A DNA stretch of 41,017 nt. Source: Alloprevotella sp. Lineage in GTDB: Bacteria; Bacteroidota; Bacteroidia; Bacteroidales; Muribaculaceae. The notes under the pieces were generated by a model. That model was not told where the DNA came from and made no database searches. It saw nothing but the letters and a program-made list of their open reading frames with translations. Position numbers and translations under genes: made by a program. Location of the stretch: assembly GCA_023663135.1 (NCBI GenBank), contig JAMPIE010000002.1, forward strand, positions 143,362 to 184,378, given 5' to 3'. Positions 35,556-41,017 of this stretch are shown piece by piece; the first letter of the stretch is position 1, and the number at the start of each line of letters is the position of its first letter.

Positions 35556-36110
35556 TTAATCCCGGTCAGAAAAATATTGCTCAATTTTTTTTACGGCATG
35601 GTGATAAGAAGCCTTGAGGGCTCCTTGGGAGGTTCCCAGGATCTCCGACATCTTTTCATAGGGCATTTCGTCGTAATAACGCATATTAAATACAAGGCGC
35701 TGCTTCTCGGGGAGTGATGCAATGGCCTTTCGGAGCTCAAGCTGGATCTCGTTGCCATCGATGTCGGTATCGGCCTCAATGGCGTGGATGAGGTGGGCCT
35801 CTTCGTCGTCGAGCGAGATATTGAGTCGTTTGCGTTCGCGCTCAAGGAAAGAGAGGCTCTCGTTGATGGCTATCTTATGGAGCCAAGTCGAGAGGCGAGC
35901 GTCGCCTCTGAAGGCGTCGAGCGAGGCCCAGGCTTTGAGGAAGGTGTTTTGCAGCAGGTCGTTGGCATCCTCGTGGCTGTTGACCATGCGGCGTATTTGC
36001 CAGTAGAGAGGCTGCGAGAAGCGGTCAATCACCTCTCCGAAGGCACGTCGGGCCGTCGAGGGATTGCGCAGGCGCTCAGTGAGGCTGTTTTCGTCGGGTT
36101 TGTTGGCCAT
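35556..36110 (-). CDS. ECF-type RNA polymerase sigma factor
   Basis: Predicted 184 residues. Region 2 includes DANDLLQNTFLKAW and the DNA-melting segment FRGDARLSTWLHKIAINE; region 4 has SLPEKQRLVFNMRYYDEMPYEKM and the recognition helix around SEILGTSQGALKASYHHAVKKIE. No extra C-terminal domain. First gene of sigma - membrane protein - LTXXQ protein, all on the same strand with gaps of 48 and 31 bases, resembling RpoE/RseA/CpxP logic. Start ATG 36110, 29 bases after the phosphoesterase stop. Target promoters are not evident in the window. Confidence 0.93.
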   Translation of the reverse strand: MANKPDENSLTERLRNPSTARRAFGEVIDRFSQPLYWQIRRMVNSHEDANDLLQNTFLKAWASLDAFRGDARLSTWLHKIAINESLSFLERERKRLNISLDDEEAHLIHAIEADTDIDGNEIQLELRKAIASLPEKQRLVFNMRYYDEMPYEKMSEILGTSQGALKASYHHAVKKIEQYFSDRD

Positions 36111-36139
36111 GGATGGGGTGGAGGGAATGATTGATAAGC

Positions 36140-37903
36140 TTATTTCTGGATGTCGGTCGGGCCTGAGAAGAGAATCAGGGAGTCGCGACGGGCGGCGGGC
36201 TCGGCAATCTCTTCGGGGATGAAGCGCCAGTTGGGGGTGATGGTGGGGGAGATGATGCCCTTCTCCTCAATGGCTTTCATCAGGTAATAACGGAGGTCTT
36301 TGTCGGTCGACTTAATGATGCGCTTTGAGAGCTGGTCGTGCGGGATGCCGGCGCCCTTGGTGAGCAGGTTTCCGCCGCCATTGCCGCGATAAGAGTTGAT
36401 GGCCACGCGATATGAGCGGTCGAGGTCGAAGGGGGAGCCATCGGCCAATGAGATAATGGTCACTCTCTCGCCTCGGGGCTTGGTGACATCAACGGTGTAG
36501 TTGATGCCGGCAGCGGAGTCGAAATTATAAGAGGGATATTTGAGGCGATTGTCGGAGGGCGAGGGATTGTCGGAAGCGAATCGAATGAGATGGTCGTCGG
36601 GCGAGGATATTTGGTTGGTCCAGATGTCATACGACTCTTCGAGATAGTCTTTTATCTCTCGGCCTGTGAGGGCCATGGTATATAGGAGGTTTTCATATTT
36701 GTAGAGCGAAAACATGTCGGCCATGGTGACAGGACCGGCCTCGATGGTGGCATCAAAGCTCAGGGGGGCGGCCATCGACACCTCGGCATCGCCAATCTCG
36801 AGCTGTAGACGATGGATGAGGTCCATGAAAGAGCTGGGGCCAAAGTAGGCATCGCGGCTCAAGAAGGGCCCGGTGGCCTGCCCTATCTGTCTCCCGACAA
36901 AGGAGGCCACGGTGTCCATCTCGGCGGCAAAACGGTTCATGAAGGAGGCCGAGGGTATGAGGTCGCCCACCGGCTCTACGCTCCCCTTGACGCTCTTGGA
37001 GGCCACCTGACCGTCGGGGCCGAGGGTAAAAGTGATGTCAACGCGACCGATGTTTACGGCATTGTTGGCGGGATTAACCACCACCACACTATCCCCCTTG
37101 GGATCGGTGACGGTGAGATCCCAGACGCGATGGTCATGGCCCATGAAGATGGCATCAAAGCCGGGGACGCGTCGTCCCACCTCGATAGAGGCATTTTCCA
37201 AATATCCTTGGCTGAGCACATCGGCATGACCGCCGGAGTGGAACAGGCCGATAATGGCATCGGGCTGCTCGCGCTCTTCGATGATCTTCACCCACCGCGA
37301 GGCGGTGGAGATCATGTCGTCGAAGTGGATTCCCTCCCAAAGGTTTTCAGGGAGCCACGTGGGGATGGCAGGGGTAATCATGCCCAAGATGGCAATCTTC
37401 CTTCCCTGACGCCTAATGATGGTGTAAGGCTTGACATAAGGCTCGCCGGTGGCATTGACCACAATGTTGGCGCCGAGCACCGGGGCCCCCGACATAGCCA
37501 CGTATCGGTCATAGACGTCATGGCCGGTCTCAATGTCATGGTTGCCGAGGGTCATGGCATCATAACCCATAAATTTTAGAGCCTCGGTGGCGGCGTGGGG
37601 CGAGACGGCATCAATGAAGTTGTAATAATAAACTGTGGGCTGTCCCTGAAGCAAGTCGCCATTGTCGAGGAGTATAATATTTTCGGCGCCCCTGTCGGCA
37701 CGTATAGAGTCGACATATGTGGCCACACGGGCAAGGCTACCGGGCCACTCACGCCCCGTGATATAGTTGAAGGGGAAGAGGTTGCCGTGGACGTCGGTGG
37801 TCTCAAGCAAGGTGATAGTCACATCCTCTTGCGGAGCGGCAAGGCAATTGGTTGACGACATGGCTGCTATTGACAGCAAAAGAGATATAGCGTGATTTTT
37901 CAT
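36140..37903 (-). CDS. Secreted 5'-nucleotidase / 2',3'-cyclic phosphodiesterase family protein
   Basis: Predicted 587 residues. Signal peptide, then a calcineurin-like metallophosphoesterase domain with the metal ligands in DVHGN (Asp37, His39), NGDLLQGQ (Asp83), GNHDIE (Asn121, His122) and FMGHDHRVWD. The C-terminal 5'-nucleotidase domain (about 330-520) includes MADMFSLYKYEN and INSYRGNGGGNLLTKG, the substrate-binding part. Releases phosphate from nucleotides in the periplasm. Start ATG 37903 (MKNHAISLLL); the open frame reaches 14 codons further but without signal-peptide shape. The Cys at 20 follows Asn, so it does not make a lipobox. Confidence 0.92.
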   Translation of the reverse strand: MKNHAISLLLSIAAMSSTNCLAAPQEDVTITLLETTDVHGNLFPFNYITGREWPGSLARVATYVDSIRADRGAENIILLDNGDLLQGQPTVYYYNFIDAVSPHAATEALKFMGYDAMTLGNHDIETGHDVYDRYVAMSGAPVLGANIVVNATGEPYVKPYTIIRRQGRKIAILGMITPAIPTWLPENLWEGIHFDDMISTASRWVKIIEEREQPDAIIGLFHSGGHADVLSQGYLENASIEVGRRVPGFDAIFMGHDHRVWDLTVTDPKGDSVVVVNPANNAVNIGRVDITFTLGPDGQVASKSVKGSVEPVGDLIPSASFMNRFAAEMDTVASFVGRQIGQATGPFLSRDAYFGPSSFMDLIHRLQLEIGDAEVSMAAPLSFDATIEAGPVTMADMFSLYKYENLLYTMALTGREIKDYLEESYDIWTNQISSPDDHLIRFASDNPSPSDNRLKYPSYNFDSAAGINYTVDVTKPRGERVTIISLADGSPFDLDRSYRVAINSYRGNGGGNLLTKGAGIPHDQLSKRIIKSTDKDLRYYLMKAIEEKGIISPTITPNWRFIPEEIAEPAARRDSLILFSGPTDIQK

Positions 37904-37926
37904 TGTTGGCGTTGTGAGTGTTGGTT

Positions 37927-38697
37927 TTACGGTTCGAGCAGACACATCACCTTGCCAATCTTGAGCTTCCCTTCGAGTTTCACGGGTCGATGGGGCGCAG
38001 CGGTCTCAATCCAGGTGTCTATGTCGTCGCTTGATTTCTTTGAGCCATCAGTGGTGAAGCGAAATTTGATATGGTAGGTGTCATACTTGTGCCCATCGAT
38101 GTCAATCTTGGCAGTGCCCACATAAGTAATGGTGAGGCGCTCTTTCTTTTTAGCCGAGAAGATGTTGATGATGCGCTGCTGTCCGGGCTCCATTGAGCTA
38201 AAGGGCATAGTGCGCATATAATAGAAGGCACTCACCATGTCTACGGTTGCACCGACGGCCTCGAGCGAGGTATGAGCCTCGGTGAGCTCAGCTCCGGGCT
38301 TTTGTCGACGGTATCGGCTGGCCTGGGCCGTGACTCGCGTCCCCTCATGGACAAATTTCACTATGTCGCGCGAGTACTTGCCATCTTCGTTGGCCACGCG
38401 CTCATAATAGGTGGGGGTCATCGACGAGGGGCGTATGGTGGATGTCAGGGTGTCGCGCAGATAATATATCTTGTCGGCCCAGGGTTCAGAGCCGGCATAG
38501 AGGGTGGCCTGGGCGGTGACGCTGCCGGGGGTGTAGTCGAGGCGGGCCCAGCCGGCTTTTTTGTTGATAAGCCCCCATTTAAACATCACCTTGTATCGGA
38601 GCGATTCCTTGGGGATAGACACAGCCCCCCTCGACTCCAAAGGCCAATAGAGAGCCATGACCAGGATTAGAGACAGAAGAGTGAATATCTTTTTCAT
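37927..38697 (-). CDS. DUF3108 domain protein, exported
   Basis: Predicted 256 residues. N-terminal hydrophobic signal (MKKIFTLLSLILVMALYWPLESRGA), then the DUF3108 pattern: LRYKVMFKWGLINKKAGWARLDY near the start, VDMVSAFYYMRTMPF in the middle, and a C-terminal DTWIETAAPHRPVKLEGKLKIG. A beta-rich envelope protein of unknown function. Start ATG 38697; a TTG two codons up is open. It lies between the thymidine kinase and phosphoesterase genes with gaps of 47 and 23 bases. Confidence 0.85.
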   Translation of the reverse strand: MKKIFTLLSLILVMALYWPLESRGAVSIPKESLRYKVMFKWGLINKKAGWARLDYTPGSVTAQATLYAGSEPWADKIYYLRDTLTSTIRPSSMTPTYYERVANEDGKYSRDIVKFVHEGTRVTAQASRYRRQKPGAELTEAHTSLEAVGATVDMVSAFYYMRTMPFSSMEPGQQRIINIFSAKKKERLTITYVGTAKIDIDGHKYDTYHIKFRFTTDGSKKSSDDIDTWIETAAPHRPVKLEGKLKIGKVMCLLEP

Positions 38698-38744
38698 GGG
38701 CAAGAAGAGACTTAGATTAAAGGGCAGCTTTATCCTTTGACCGA

Positions 38745-39422
38745 TTAATCGCCAGAGGGTTTAAATTCGTTGAAGGGAAGCGACATGCGCGCCTGCTGCT
38801 CAATGCGACGGTTGCGCCAGCACTTGCGACACACGGCAATATACCTCTCGTCGCCGCCGATCTCCACCTGAGCCCCCTCGGTGACAATGTCGCCGGAGCC
38901 GTCGATACGGGCATTGATGATTGTCTTGCGCCCACAGGTACAGGTAGATTTAATCTCGTCGATGGTGTCGGCAATCTCAAAGAGCCTTTTCGATCCCTCG
39001 AAGAGGCGGCTCTGGAAGTCGGTTCGCAGGCCGTAACATATCACATTGCTGCCAAAATCGTCGACAATCCTGGCGAGCTGGTCAACCTGAGCCATAGATA
39101 AAAACTGCGCCTCGTCGACCAAAAACCAGTCAATGACAGCCATGGTCTGTTCAAAGAGCCCCTGAGCCAATGCATATATATCAGTATCGGGGTAGATCCA
39201 TTTACACTCGCGCTCAATACCGATTCGCGAGCGAATGACGCTCCGACTCCCTTCGCGGGTGTCAATACAGGGCTTGAGGCACACATAACGCATCTTGCGC
39301 TCTTCAAAGTTATAGGCAGTGGCCAGGAGCATAGCCGTCTTGGCCGAGCCCATGGTGCCATAGCGAAAATATAGCTTACCTTTGCGGTTCATTTTCCAGG
39401 GATAATAATTGATGAGTGGCAT
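38745..39422 (-). CDS. tdk: Thymidine kinase
   Basis: Predicted 225 residues from ATG 39422, or 215 from ATG 39392 (MNRKGKLYF); I cannot choose firmly. Salvages thymidine to dTMP. The P-loop is FRYGTMGSAKT, the Ala-containing variant seen in some bacterial TKs rather than MNSGKS. The Walker B-like segment is FLVDEAQFL. The lasso/zinc part has CTCGRKT and CRKCW (four Cys). Divergent from rpsF; the promoter box at 39454-39461 lies before both candidate starts. Confidence 0.94.
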   Translation of the reverse strand: MPLINYYPWKMNRKGKLYFRYGTMGSAKTAMLLATAYNFEERKMRYVCLKPCIDTREGSRSVIRSRIGIERECKWIYPDTDIYALAQGLFEQTMAVIDWFLVDEAQFLSMAQVDQLARIVDDFGSNVICYGLRTDFQSRLFEGSKRLFEIADTIDEIKSTCTCGRKTIINARIDGSGDIVTEGAQVEIGGDERYIAVCRKCWRNRRIEQQARMSLPFNEFKPSGD

Positions 39423-39453
39423 CGCGGCAGAGGGGACGAGCGGCCACAGGGCG

Positions 39454-39461
39454 CAAAGGTA
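39454..39461 (-). promoter_or_regulatory. -7 promoter box of tdk
   Basis: The minus strand reads TACCTTTGC, matching TAnnTTTG, about 30 bases before ATG 39422. No -33 TTTG at the expected distance. Confidence 0.5.
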
Positions 39462-39495
39462 GCAAAAGTTTCCCACACCCCCACTCGGCCCCGCT

Positions 39496-39533
39496 GTTAA
39501 CTAATCGTAAAATTAAGAAGGCTGGTAAAATTG
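39496..39533 (+). repeat. Partial copy of the palindromic repeat arm
   Basis: CTAATCGTAAAATTAAG followed by GGCTGGTAAAATTGG matches the left arm of the palindrome at 14949 (TAATCGCAAAAAAATAAG, CTGGTAAAATT) with small indels. No right arm is seen nearby. It lies between the tdk and rpsF promoters. Confidence 0.5.
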
Positions 39534-39553
39534 GATTGTCGGGAGTAAAAATA

Positions 39554-39585
39554 TTTGGCAGAGACGCAAAAAAACTCTACCTTTG
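39554..39585 (+). promoter_or_regulatory. Promoter of the rpsF-rpsR-rplI operon
   Basis: TTTG (39554-39557), 20 bases, TACCTTTG (39578-39585): exact -33 and -7 boxes. Start site expected near 39590. Confidence 0.85.
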
Positions 39586-39589
39586 CGGC

Positions 39590-39621
39590 GGTTTTAGCCA
39601 CGGCACGCCGCAGCTGAAGCC
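39590..39621 (+). promoter_or_regulatory. Leader hairpin of the rpsF operon, candidate S6:S18 binding site
   Basis: A nine-pair stem (39590-39598 with 39613-39621) is followed by a symmetric CA/CA internal loop, a CGG/CCG three-pair top and a CACG loop. It sits at the 5' end of the mRNA. The S6-S18 complex is known to bind a CCG-containing leader structure in several phyla; this could be the same class. There is no U-tract, so it is not a terminator. Confidence 0.5.
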
Positions 39622-39660
39622 AAAAAATCATCATATCACCCACTTTGTTAACCACTTAAC

Positions 39661-40041
39661 ATGAAGTACGAAACCGTTTTCATTTTAACTCCCGTTTTGT
39701 CTGACGACCAGGCAAAGGAAGCGGTAGATAAGTTCACGAAGACGCTCACCGACAATGGCGCCGAGATCGTGAACACCGAGATGTGGGGACAGCGCAAGCT
39801 CGCCTACCCCATCCAGAAAAAGTCCACCGGCTACTACAACCTCGTAGAGTTTGACGGCGAGCCCACCCTGGTGAAAAAGCTCGAGACCGCCTTCCGTCGC
39901 GACGAGAACGTGCTCCGTTTCCTCGTCTTCCGTCTTGACAAGTATGCCGCCGAGTACGCCGCCAAGCGTCGCAGCCTTCGCGCCGCCAAAGCCGCTGCCC
40001 CCGCACAAACAACCGAACCCGTAGAATCAAAGGAGGACTAA
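39661..40041 (+). CDS. rpsF: Ribosomal protein bS6
   Basis: Predicted 126 residues. Small-subunit protein that pairs with S18. Typical start [25 protein letters not shown], core [18 protein letters not shown] and [14 protein letters not shown], then an Ala/Lys-rich tail ending EPVESKED. First gene of the rpsF-rpsR-rplI operon, expressed from the promoter at 39554. The end of the gene holds a strong AAAGGAGG motif that serves rpsR. Confidence 0.97.
   Translation: MKYETVFILTPVLSDDQAKEAVDKFTKTLTDNGAEIVNTEMWGQRKLAYPIQKKSTGYYNLVEFDGEPTLVKKLETAFRRDENVLRFLVFRLDKYAAEYAAKRRSLRAAKAAAPAQTTEPVESKED
40028..40037 (+). promoter_or_regulatory. Strong Shine-Dalgarno-like sequence for rpsR
   Basis: AAAGGAGG, nearly the full anti-SD complement, ends about eight bases before ATG 40046. 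Bacteroidota genes seldom carry one. It lies inside the rpsF coding end (Lys-Glu-Asp codons), so protein coding may also constrain it. Confidence 0.55.
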
Positions 40042-40045
40042 TACC

Positions 40046-40309
40046 ATGGCAAATTCTGAAATACGCTATCTCACCCCGATGTCAGTAGACGTCAAGAAGA
40101 AAAAATATTGCCGTTTCAAGCGTAGCGGCATCAAGTATATCGACTACAAGGATCCTGAATTCCTGAAAAAGTTTCTCAACGAGCAGGGTAAGATACTCCC
40201 TCGTCGCATCACCGGCACTTCGCTGAAGTTCCAGCGCCGCGTGGCACAGGCCGTTAAGCGCGCCCGTCACCTGGCTCTTCTGCCTTACGTGACCGACCTG
40301 ATGAAGTAA
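40046..40309 (+). CDS. rpsR: Ribosomal protein bS18
   Basis: Predicted 87 residues, full length. [19 protein letters not shown], then [32 protein letters not shown], the RNA-binding core, and the usual [12 protein letters not shown] end. Starts four bases after the rpsF stop with a strong ribosome-binding sequence in front. Partner of S6 on the 30S platform. Confidence 0.97.
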   Translation: MANSEIRYLTPMSVDVKKKKYCRFKRSGIKYIDYKDPEFLKKFLNEQGKILPRRITGTSLKFQRRVAQAVKRARHLALLPYVTDLMK

Positions 40310-40363
40310 TCGCCCTCTCTCCCCATCCATCATCCACCCCCTCCACTTAATCAGGAAAAGAAA

Positions 40364-40807
40364 ATGAAAGTCATCCTCAAAGAAGATATCACCAACCTCG
40401 GCTATAAGGACGACGTGGTTGAAGTGAAGTCAGGCTACGGCCGCAACTATCTCATCCCCCAGGGCAAGGCCGTCATCGCTACAGAGAGCGCACTCAAAGT
40501 CCTCGCCGAAAACCAGCGCCAGCGCGCCCACAAGCTCGCACAGATCAAGGCCGACGCCGAAGCCGCTGCCGCAGCCCTCGAGGGCGTGAAGCTCTCCATC
40601 GGCGCCAAGACCTCGTCGACCGGCACCATCTTTGGCTCTGTCAACTCCATCCAGATTGCTGAGGCGCTCGAGAAGCTCGGCCACAACGTTGACCGCAAGA
40701 TTATCGAGGTCAAGGACTCCATAAAGGAAGTGGGCGAATACACCGCCACCATCAGATTCCACAAGGAGGTCGTAATCGAAGTGCCCTTCGAGGTTGTTGC
40801 CGAATAA
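40364..40807 (+). CDS. rplI: Ribosomal protein bL9
   Basis: Predicted 147 residues, normal length. N-terminal domain MKVILKEDITNLGYKDD, then VKSGYGRNYLIPQGKAV (the L9 signature), a long Ala-rich central helix, and a C-terminal domain ending VVIEVPFEVVAE. Last gene of the operon, 54 bases after rpsR. A strong hairpin follows at 40836. Confidence 0.97.
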   Translation: MKVILKEDITNLGYKDDVVEVKSGYGRNYLIPQGKAVIATESALKVLAENQRQRAHKLAQIKADAEAAAAALEGVKLSIGAKTSSTGTIFGSVNSIQIAEALEKLGHNVDRKIIEVKDSIKEVGEYTATIRFHKEVVIEVPFEVVAE

Positions 40808-40835
40808 GACAGGCTCCCCCCATCAAATAAACGCT

Positions 40836-40870
40836 CAGGCGCGGACGAGGCTTATAGCCCTCCGCGCCTG
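40836..40870 (+). terminator. Strong GC hairpin after rplI
   Basis: CAGGCGCGGA (40836-40845) pairs with TCCGCGCCTG (40861-40870), with GGCT/AGCC inside. It stands 28 bases past the rplI stop. The sequence after it is not T-rich, so classic intrinsic termination is uncertain; it may protect the 3' end or end transcription with Rho. Confidence 0.5.
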
Positions 40871-40876
40871 CGCTCG

Positions 40877-41017
40877 TTAGTAATCGTAAAAAAATAAGTA
40901 GGCCAAAGAGCGAAGTCATCATCGAGCATAAAACGCCATAAGATAGTTTTTGAAGATTACTTAGTAATCGTAAAAAAATAAGTTGGGACAGATGGCGAAG
41001 TCATCATCGATCAGATT
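40877..41017 (+). repeat. Tandem 84-base repeat units of the palindromic repeat family, second cut by the window edge
   Basis: Two units start with the same 23 bases (TTAGTAATCGTAAAAAAA then ATAAGT) at 40877 and 40961, a period of 84, and share GCGAAGTCATCATCGA. The end of the first unit reads GTTTTTGAAGATTAC, an inverted form of its start, so each unit has inverted ends. The starts match the left arm at 14949. Confidence 0.75.

Noticed and set aside
40877..41017. CRISPR-like array
   Set aside because: Only two units are seen, the conserved parts are split into two blocks with inverted ends, the period is 84, and there are no cas genes.

Overview
The window looks like a chromosomal segment of a gut Bacteroidales bacterium, most likely of the Muribaculaceae (S24-7) type; that placement is inference. 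The reasons are: many genes are preceded by the Bacteroidota -7 promoter box TAnnTTTG, six of them with a TTTG-like -33 box 19-21 bases upstream; Shine-Dalgarno sequences are mostly absent; and the gene content (PCMD protein, bacterial alpha-2-macroglobulin, DUF3108, multidomain GH95 and GH20 enzymes, rpsF-rpsR-rplI) is typical of that group. Coding DNA is GC-rich (around 60% by eye), which creates many long shadow ORFs that I ignore.

Layout. 1-420: 3' part of a tRNA-Thr(CGU), its terminator, and a spacer. 421-4572 (-): GH95 alpha-L-fucosidase with three N-terminal beta-trefoil-like modules. 4740-6551 (-): long-chain acyl-CoA ligase, divergent from 6729-7814 (+), a very small UvrD-like ATPase whose stop codon runs into a palindromic REP-like repeat. 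8013-12365 (-): a 1450-residue surface protein (PCMD, Big_2, beta-barrel-like repeats). 12598-13096 (-): a DUF2442 gene behind a DUF4160 gene broken by an in-frame stop. 13249-13442: a second copy of the REP-like repeat. 13454-14791 (-): glutamate dehydrogenase. 14949-15115: a large imperfect palindrome of another repeat family. 15160-18867 (-): M23 peptidase, ndk, pgeF and obgE. 19002-20074 (+): lrgA-lrgB, convergent with recG. 20069-28517 (-): recG, ispD and two tandem GH20 hexosaminidases, each of the latter with its own promoter. 28586-34477 (-): a short SSB and an alpha-2-macroglobulin. 34568-36110 (-): LTXXQ protein, membrane protein and ECF sigma factor, an envelope-stress-like set. 36140-39422 (-): 5'-nucleotidase-type phosphoesterase, DUF3108 protein and thymidine kinase. 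39554-40807 (+): the rpsF-rpsR-rplI operon with a leader hairpin. 40836-41017: a hairpin and tandem 84-base repeat units.

How the genes work together. GH95 and the two GH20 enzymes fit removal of fucose and N-acetylhexosamine from host mucin O-glycans or similar glycans. Three of the secreted proteins end in related sorting-tail-like sequences, and the large secreted proteins carry carbohydrate-binding-like modules. The sigma factor, single-pass membrane protein and LTXXQ periplasmic protein look like a compact envelope-stress circuit, placed next to an alpha-2-macroglobulin-like protein. The rest is housekeeping: isoprenoids, recombination and repair, nucleotide metabolism, nitrogen assimilation, murein editing and ribosomal proteins.

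The most unusual material is in the spacers and in odd genes: two dispersed palindromic repeat families (one with a hairpin conserved by compensatory changes), the miniature degenerate SF1 ATPase, the broken DUF4160/DUF2442 pair and the composition mosaic inside the PCMD gene.
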